Below, one piece after another: positions 59,663 through 64,000 of a stretch of DNA of 64,000 nt. Source of the DNA: RBG-16-66-20 sp964564865 (GTDB lineage: Bacteria > Pseudomonadota > Gammaproteobacteria > Burkholderiales > SG8-39); assembly GCA_964564865.1 (NCBI GenBank), contig CAZMDA010000010.1, positions 10,840-74,839 of the forward strand, written 5' to 3'. The notes beneath the pieces are model-generated. The model saw only the letters and a list, made by a program, of their open reading frames with translations. It was not told the origin of the DNA and made no database searches. Both the position numbers and the translations under genes were made by a program. Each line of letters opens with the position of its first letter. The stretch's first letter is position 1.

Positions 59663-61123
59663 GTGCTCAACGCCACGCTCACGGAGTTGTCCGCGGCGCT
59701 CGCGGGGAAGCAGCTGTCCTCGGTCGAGCTGACAACCGCTTTCCTCAATAGAATCAAGCAGCTGAATCCGCGCCTGAACGCCTTCATCACGGTTGACGAG
59801 GCGCGCAGCCTGGCCGATGCGAAGGCCTCCGATGCGCGGCGCGCCAAGGCGGCCTCCGGCCCGCTGGAAGGCATCCCGATCGCCCACAAGGACATCTTCT
59901 GCACCCGGGACCTGCGCACCACCTGCGGCTCGCGGATGCTCGCGGACTTCGACAGTCCCTACGACGCCCATGTCATCGAGCGCTTCGCGGCCGCCGGGGC
60001 GGTGATGCTGGGCAAGACCAACATGGACGAGTTCGCCATGGGCTCGTCCAACGAGACCTCGTGGTTCGGGCCGGTGCGCAATCCCTGGGACACCGGCCTC
60101 GTTCCGGGCGGCTCCTCCGGGGGCTCGGCCGCCGCGGTGGCCGGGCGCCTCGCGCCGGCGGCCACCGGCACCGACACCGGCGGCTCGATCCGGCAGCCCG
60201 CCGCGCTGACCGGCACCTGCGGCCTCAAGCCCACCTACGGGGTGGTGTCGCGCTTCGGCATGATCGCGTTCGCCTCGTCGCTGGACCAGGGCGGGCCGAT
60301 CGCCAAGAGCGCGGCCGACCTGGCGCTGCTGATGAACGCGATGGCGGGGTTCGACGCGCGCGATTCCACCAGCCTGGACCGTCCCGCCGAGGACTACGGA
60401 CGCGAGCTCAACCTGGAACTGAAGGGCCTGCGCATCGGCCTGCCGCAGGAGTACTTCGGCGACGGCCTGCAGCCGGAAGTGCGCGCGCGCGTGGAGGAGG
60501 CGGTGCGCTGGTTCGAGTCGCAGGGCGCGAAGACCGTCCGGATCGCGCTGCCCAACACCGGGCTCGCGGTGCCGGTGTACTACGTGATCGCGCCGGCGGA
60601 GGCCTCCTCCAACCTGTCGCGCTTCGACGGGGTGCGCTACGGCCACCGCGCCAAGGACTATGCCGACCTCGCGGACATGTACCGGCGCACGCGCGCCGAG
60701 GGTTTCGGCGCCGAGGTCAAGCGCCGCATCCTGATCGGCACCTACGTGCTGTCGCACGGCTACTACGACGCCTACTACCTGCAGGCGCAGAAGATCCGCC
60801 GCCTGATCGCGCGCGACTTCGCCCAGGCCTTCGGCCAGTGCGACCTGGTGATGGGGCCGACCTCGCCCACCACCGCGTTCGCGCTCGGCGCCAAGGCCGA
60901 CGACCCGGTGCAGATGTACCTGAACGACATTTTCACGATACCGGCGCCGCTCGCGGGCCTGCCGGGGCTGTCGATCCCCTGCGGCTTCGACGCCGCCGGC
61001 CTGCCGGTGGGCCTGCAGATCATGGGCAACTACTTCGCGGAGGCGAGGATGCTGGGCGCCGCGCACCGCTACCAGCAGGCCACCGACTGGCACCTGCGCG
61101 TGCCCGCGGGGACGCCGCTGTGA
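59663..61123 (+). CDS. gatA: Asp-tRNA(Asn)/Glu-tRNA(Gln) amidotransferase subunit A
   Basis: GatA is the glutaminase subunit, releasing ammonia for transamidation of misacylated tRNA. The 486-residue amidase-signature protein has the lysine in GIPIAHKDIFCTRD, GGSSGGSAAAVAGRLAPAATGTDTGGSIRQPA with the cis-serine and nucleophile, and the C-terminal PAPLAGLPGLSIPCGFDAAGLPVGLQI. GTG directly follows the gatC stop. The stop overlaps the next gene's GTG start. Confidence 0.97.
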   Translation: MLNATLTELSAALAGKQLSSVELTTAFLNRIKQLNPRLNAFITVDEARSLADAKASDARRAKAASGPLEGIPIAHKDIFCTRDLRTTCGSRMLADFDSPYDAHVIERFAAAGAVMLGKTNMDEFAMGSSNETSWFGPVRNPWDTGLVPGGSSGGSAAAVAGRLAPAATGTDTGGSIRQPAALTGTCGLKPTYGVVSRFGMIAFASSLDQGGPIAKSAADLALLMNAMAGFDARDSTSLDRPAEDYGRELNLELKGLRIGLPQEYFGDGLQPEVRARVEEAVRWFESQGAKTVRIALPNTGLAVPVYYVIAPAEASSNLSRFDGVRYGHRAKDYADLADMYRRTRAEGFGAEVKRRILIGTYVLSHGYYDAYYLQAQKIRRLIARDFAQAFGQCDLVMGPTSPTTAFALGAKADDPVQMYLNDIFTIPAPLAGLPGLSIPCGFDAAGLPVGLQIMGNYFAEARMLGAAHRYQQATDWHLRVPAGTPL

Positions 61124-61842
61124 GGGCGCTGCTCGTGCTGCTCGCGTTCGCCATGCCGGCGGCCGCGCAGCAGGATACCGCCACCGTGGAGCTGATCGGC
61201 CAGCTGGGCAGCCGCGCCGCGGTCATGAACCTCTACACCAGCGCCCAGCCCGACGGCTCGGCGCGCATCACCGGCGACTACCTGCTGCTGCCGACGCTGC
61301 AGATGCGCTACCTCGCCGGCGAGCGCAGCCGCCAGCTGGGCGTGATGCTCCTCAACGAGGGCAACACCCCCATCCTCTACGGCCGCCCGCCGGAGGCCAC
61401 GCTGCAGGGCACCTGGTCGGGCGGCGTGTTCAGGGGCAACCGCTTCGGGCCCGCCGGGCAGCTGCGCGAGCGCTTCGAGTTCAGCGAGCGCTTCCCGACC
61501 ATGGACCAGTACTCGGCCAGCGTGCGCTGCGAACTCGCCGAGGGGCGCTATGCCTCGGCGCTGGCCTACGCGGTGGAGGGCGGCAAGCTGAAGCACTTCG
61601 AATGGCGCTCGCGGGTCTCGCCGGGCGAGCATCCATGCGCGGTATCGGGGCTGGAGCAGCGGCCGCACAACGGGGGCCTGCGCTTCGGCGCCGGCAGGTG
61701 CTCGGTGACGTTGCGCGACCTGGGCGAGTACGTGCGCGTCGTCGCCGAGGGTTGTGCCGAGTCCTGCGGCTCGCAGGGCTACCTGGAGCCGGTGCTGGTG
61801 GACCGGCGCGGCAACTGCCACCTGATGCGCCCGCAGCGGTGA
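61120..61842 (+). CDS. secreted protein of unknown function inside the gatCAB operon
   Basis: I do not recognise the family. The 240-residue protein has a signal peptide (MRALLVLLAFAMPAAAQ). The body is beta-rich and carries TATVELIGQLGSRAAVMNLYTSAQPDGSARITGDYLLLPTL split over a repeat-like pattern, with four or more cysteines (PGEHPCAVSG, GAGRCSVTL, EGCAESCGSQGY, RGNCHLM). These could form disulfides in the periplasm. It overlaps both gatA (GTGA) and the region before gatB, so it is co-transcribed with them. Its codon use is host-like. No functional link to tRNA amidation is apparent. Confidence 0.85.
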   Translation: MRALLVLLAFAMPAAAQQDTATVELIGQLGSRAAVMNLYTSAQPDGSARITGDYLLLPTLQMRYLAGERSRQLGVMLLNEGNTPILYGRPPEATLQGTWSGGVFRGNRFGPAGQLRERFEFSERFPTMDQYSASVRCELAEGRYASALAYAVEGGKLKHFEWRSRVSPGEHPCAVSGLEQRPHNGGLRFGAGRCSVTLRDLGEYVRVVAEGCAESCGSQGYLEPVLVDRRGNCHLMRPQR

Positions 61843-61847
61843 CGGCG

Positions 61848-63350
61848 ATGGCCTGGGAAATCGTCGTCGGCATCGAGACCCACGCGCAGCTCGCCACGAA
61901 GAGCAAGATCTTCTCGGGCGCCGCGACCGCGTTCGGCGCGCCGCCCAACACCCAGGCCTCGGCGGTGGACATCGCGCTGCCGGGGGTGCTGCCGGTGTTG
62001 AACGGCCGCGTGGTGGAGCTGGCGATCCGCTTCGGCCTGGCGATCGGCGCGACCATCGCGCCGCGCTCGGTGTTCGCGCGCAAGAACTACTTCTACCCGG
62101 ACCTGCCCAAGGGCTACCAGATCAGCCAGTACGAGCTGCCGGTGGTGCAGGGCGGCGCGCTGGAGATCGTGCTGCCGGAGGGGCCGAAGACCGTGCGCAT
62201 CACGCGCGCGCACCTGGAAGAGGATGCCGGCAAGTCCCTTCACGAAGACTTTCATGGCATGTCCGGCATCGACCTCAACCGCGCCGGCACGCCGCTGCTG
62301 GAGATCGTCACCGAGCCCGACCTGCGCGGCGCCAGGGAGGCGGTCGCCTACGCGCGCGCGCTGCACGCGCTGGTGCGCTGGATCGAGATCTGCGACGGCA
62401 ACATGCAGGAAGGCTCGTTCCGCTGCGACGCCAACGTCTCGGTGCGCAGGGCGGGCGACGACCGGCTGGGCACGCGCTGCGAGATCAAGAACCTGAACTC
62501 GTTCCGCTTCATGGAGAAGGCGATCGAGTTCGAGGCGCGGCGGCAGATCGAGCTGCTGGAGGACGGCGGCCGCGTCGTGCAGGAGACGCGGCTGTACGAC
62601 CCGGACAAGGACGAGACCCGCTCCATGCGCTCCAAGGAGGACGCGCAGGACTACCGCTACTTCCCGGACCCGGACCTGCTGCCGCTGGTGATCCCGCCGG
62701 CGGAGGTGGAGGCGATCCGCGCCGGGATGCCGGAGTTGCCTGGCGCAATGAAGCTGCGGTTCATGCATTCCTATGGCGTCGGCGACTACGAAGCAAGCCT
62801 CCTGACATCGTCAAAGGGGATGGCGGGATTCTTCGAGGATTCGACAAGGCGGCTACTGGAACTGAACCCGCTGCGCCTGCCTGACACCGAGTCTGGTCGG
62901 CATGAAGCTCGAAGGATGTATGGAAGTGCAATCGCGAAGGGGATCGCGGGAATTCTGGCGGCGCAACTGAACCGCGATGGTCTCGAGATCGAGAGTTCGA
63001 AAGTTACCGCCGAACAGTTTGCGTCTTTGCATGCGCGCCATATAGACAACACGCTGAGCGCAAAATCTGCCCGTGATGTGTTTCAGGTCCTCTGGGAATC
63101 GGGGTCGGGCCTGGAAGAGGACGTCGACAAGACAATCGAAAGCAAGGGATTGCGGCAGGTATCTGACGCCGGTGCGATCGAAAAGCTGGTGGACGAAGTG
63201 TTGGCAGCGAACGCAAAGCAGGTGGAGGACTTCCGCGCCGGCAAGGAAAAGGCGTTCAATTCCCTGGTCGGCCAAGTCATGAAGCAGAGCAAGGGGAAAG
63301 CGAACCCTGCGCAAGTGAACGAGGTCCTGCGCCGCAAGCTGAAAGGCTAG
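61848..63350 (+). CDS. gatB: Asp-tRNA(Asn)/Glu-tRNA(Gln) amidotransferase subunit B
   Basis: GatB binds and activates the misacylated tRNA. The 500-residue protein has the cradle domain (VVGIETHAQLATKSKIFSG, ARKNYFYPDLPKGYQISQYE, HEDFHGMSGIDLNRAGTPLLEIVTEPDLR), helical domain and the C-terminal YqeY tail (LVGQVMKQSKGKANPAQVNEVLRRKL). ATG 61848 is chosen; a GTG three codons earlier overlaps the previous stop. From about 62735 onward the composition falls from near 78% to about 55% G+C (rows counted by hand), with a shift to TTG, GCA, CGG and TCA codons. The frame and conserved residues stay intact. This looks like recombination with a divergent allele. Confidence 0.96.
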   Translation: MAWEIVVGIETHAQLATKSKIFSGAATAFGAPPNTQASAVDIALPGVLPVLNGRVVELAIRFGLAIGATIAPRSVFARKNYFYPDLPKGYQISQYELPVVQGGALEIVLPEGPKTVRITRAHLEEDAGKSLHEDFHGMSGIDLNRAGTPLLEIVTEPDLRGAREAVAYARALHALVRWIEICDGNMQEGSFRCDANVSVRRAGDDRLGTRCEIKNLNSFRFMEKAIEFEARRQIELLEDGGRVVQETRLYDPDKDETRSMRSKEDAQDYRYFPDPDLLPLVIPPAEVEAIRAGMPELPGAMKLRFMHSYGVGDYEASLLTSSKGMAGFFEDSTRRLLELNPLRLPDTESGRHEARRMYGSAIAKGIAGILAAQLNRDGLEIESSKVTAEQFASLHARHIDNTLSAKSARDVFQVLWESGSGLEEDVDKTIESKGLRQVSDAGAIEKLVDEVLAANAKQVEDFRAGKEKAFNSLVGQVMKQSKGKANPAQVNEVLRRKLKG

Positions 63351-63387
63351 TAACATTCGCCAGCTGACCTCAGTTGTGGAGGATGCG

Positions 63388-63645
63388 ATGGATCAGGCTA
63401 TCGTCCTGAAGCGAAGCGAGAAACAGCGCCTCGCGCGCCTGGCGCGGGAGGCCGATTGCGGCGTTGACGAGATCCTGCGGGACGTCCTGCGCGACGGGTT
63501 CGACTACACGGAATACAAGGTCAGGGCCGTCAACGAGGGCTTGGCCGACCTTGCCGCCGGCCGGGTGCTCAGCATGGACGAACTGAAGGCGCGAATCGCG
63601 CGCCGGCGCGCCGATCGTGGCCGGTCCCGCCGCAAGGCCGCTTAG
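63388..63645 (+). CDS. ribbon-helix-helix type antitoxin
   Basis: The 85-residue protein begins with a short strand and two helices (QAIVLKRSEKQRLARLAREADCGVDEILRDVLRDG). It ends in an extended basic tail (MDELKARIARRRADRGRSRRKAA). This plan fits antitoxins of ParD/CopG type that bind their toxin through the C-terminus. GGAGG lies 6 bases before ATG 63388; a GTG four codons earlier is less likely. It overlaps the toxin gene by 29 bases. Confidence 0.75.
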   Translation: MDQAIVLKRSEKQRLARLAREADCGVDEILRDVLRDGFDYTEYKVRAVNEGLADLAAGRVLSMDELKARIARRRADRGRSRRKAA

Positions 63646-63934
63646 CTACACCAGGCGCTTCGAGCAGGACCTCGCGCGAATCGAGGCGTGGTACCTGCGC
63701 ACCGCCGACGAACAGGTCGCCGACGAGGCGGTTGACGCCGTCATCGCGCAGGCCGAGAAGATTGCTCGGCTCGGTCTTCAACTCCGTCGCGGCTACAGGA
63801 GCACGCGGGAGTGCCCGCTCCCGCGCCACCCCTTCCTTCTGATCTACCGGATAGACGCGCTTGGCGTGTCCATGCTGCGCGTCATCAACGCCCGCGGCGC
63901 CTACCTCAACGAGCGCGCCAAGAAACGGACCTGA
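63617..63934 (+). CDS. RelE/ParE-family toxin
   Basis: The 105-residue protein has the RelE/ParE fold order: a first strand and two helices (LSYTRRFEQDLARIEAWYLR, VADEAVDAVIAQAEKIARL). Strands follow with GYRSTRECPLPRHPFLLIYRID and VSMLRVINARGAYLNE. ParE members poison gyrase and RelE members cleave mRNA on the ribosome; the sequence alone does not decide which. GTG start inside the antitoxin gene implies coupled translation. The pair follows the compositionally shifted end of gatB. Confidence 0.82.
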   Translation: MAGPAARPLSYTRRFEQDLARIEAWYLRTADEQVADEAVDAVIAQAEKIARLGLQLRRGYRSTRECPLPRHPFLLIYRIDALGVSMLRVINARGAYLNERAKKRT

Positions 63935-63947
63935 GCGCGCCGGCGGG

Positions 63948-64000
63948 CTACTTGGTCGAGCCGCGGGTGAGCTCGATGTAGCGCTTCTTGTCCTCGTCGT
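63948..64000 (-). CDS. C-terminal end of a minus-strand gene
   Basis: From the window edge a minus-strand frame reads DEDKKRYIELTRGSTK and stops at TAG (63950-63948). It is convergent with the toxin gene across 13 bases. Sixteen residues are too few to identify a family. Confidence 0.5.
   Translation of the reverse strand, partial: DEDKKRYIELTRGSTK

Overview
The window is a high-G+C betaproteobacterial chromosome segment. Gene order and family content point to Burkholderiales or a close relative: mreBCD-mrdA-rodA divergent from gatCAB, pilT-pilU beside yggS-proC-yggT, algH-ruvX-pyrR-pyrB-pyrC', polA next to a DUF2782 gene and thrB, and two Bug/TctC-type periplasmic binding proteins. Core genes have strongly G/C-biased third codon positions. 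Coding density is very high, many genes overlap by 1-30 bases, and no gap exceeds 300 bases. I saw no rRNA, tRNA, CRISPR array, integrase or transposase.

Layout. 1-3344 is a less G+C-rich catabolic operon on the minus strand: a GntR/UTRA regulator, an alpha/beta hydrolase, a Bug-type binding protein and a TauD-like dioxygenase cut by the window edge. A near-consensus promoter with a repeated heptamer precedes it. 3526-6469 holds hemL-thiE-thiD and a rubredoxin. 6477-9935 encodes a histidine kinase followed by a Ser/Thr kinase fused to two receiver domains. 10039-13791 is algH-ruvX-pyrR-pyrB and an apparently inactive dihydroorotase paralogue. 13775-20411 holds an FkbM methyltransferase, rlpA, dacC, a D-amino acid transaminase, ybeD, lipB, lipA, a DUF4197 gene and a psiF-like gene.

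20418-27190 is a 6.7-kb catabolic block on the minus strand: a LysR regulator with two helix-turn-helix domains, an isochorismatase-like hydrolase, a 3-hydroxyanthranilate-dioxygenase-like enzyme, an amidase, an amidohydrolase and a Bug-type binding protein. Its two ends carry the same 45-bp sequence (one mismatch) built around a perfect 22-bp palindrome, between the otherwise convergent psiF-like gene and polA. 27193-44204 returns to core genes: polA, LOG-family protein, DUF2782, thrB, ubiE-ubiJ-ubiB, a Na+/solute symporter, VanZ-like protein, 2Fe-2S ferredoxin, ABC exporter and hemJ.

44244-46064 is an A+T-richer two-gene insert (an Orc1/Cdc6-like AAA ATPase and a small membrane protein). 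I consider it the best candidate for an undescribed system. The foreign composition runs into the first ~40 codons of the adjacent rlmL-like gene. 46203-59186 holds the rRNA methyltransferase, pilU/pilT, proC region, isocitrate lyase and the elongasome genes rodA-mrdA-mreDCB. 59363-63350 is gatC-gatA-(secreted unknown)-gatB. The last third of gatB has a different composition from its start and is followed by a toxin-antitoxin pair and the tail of a minus-strand gene.
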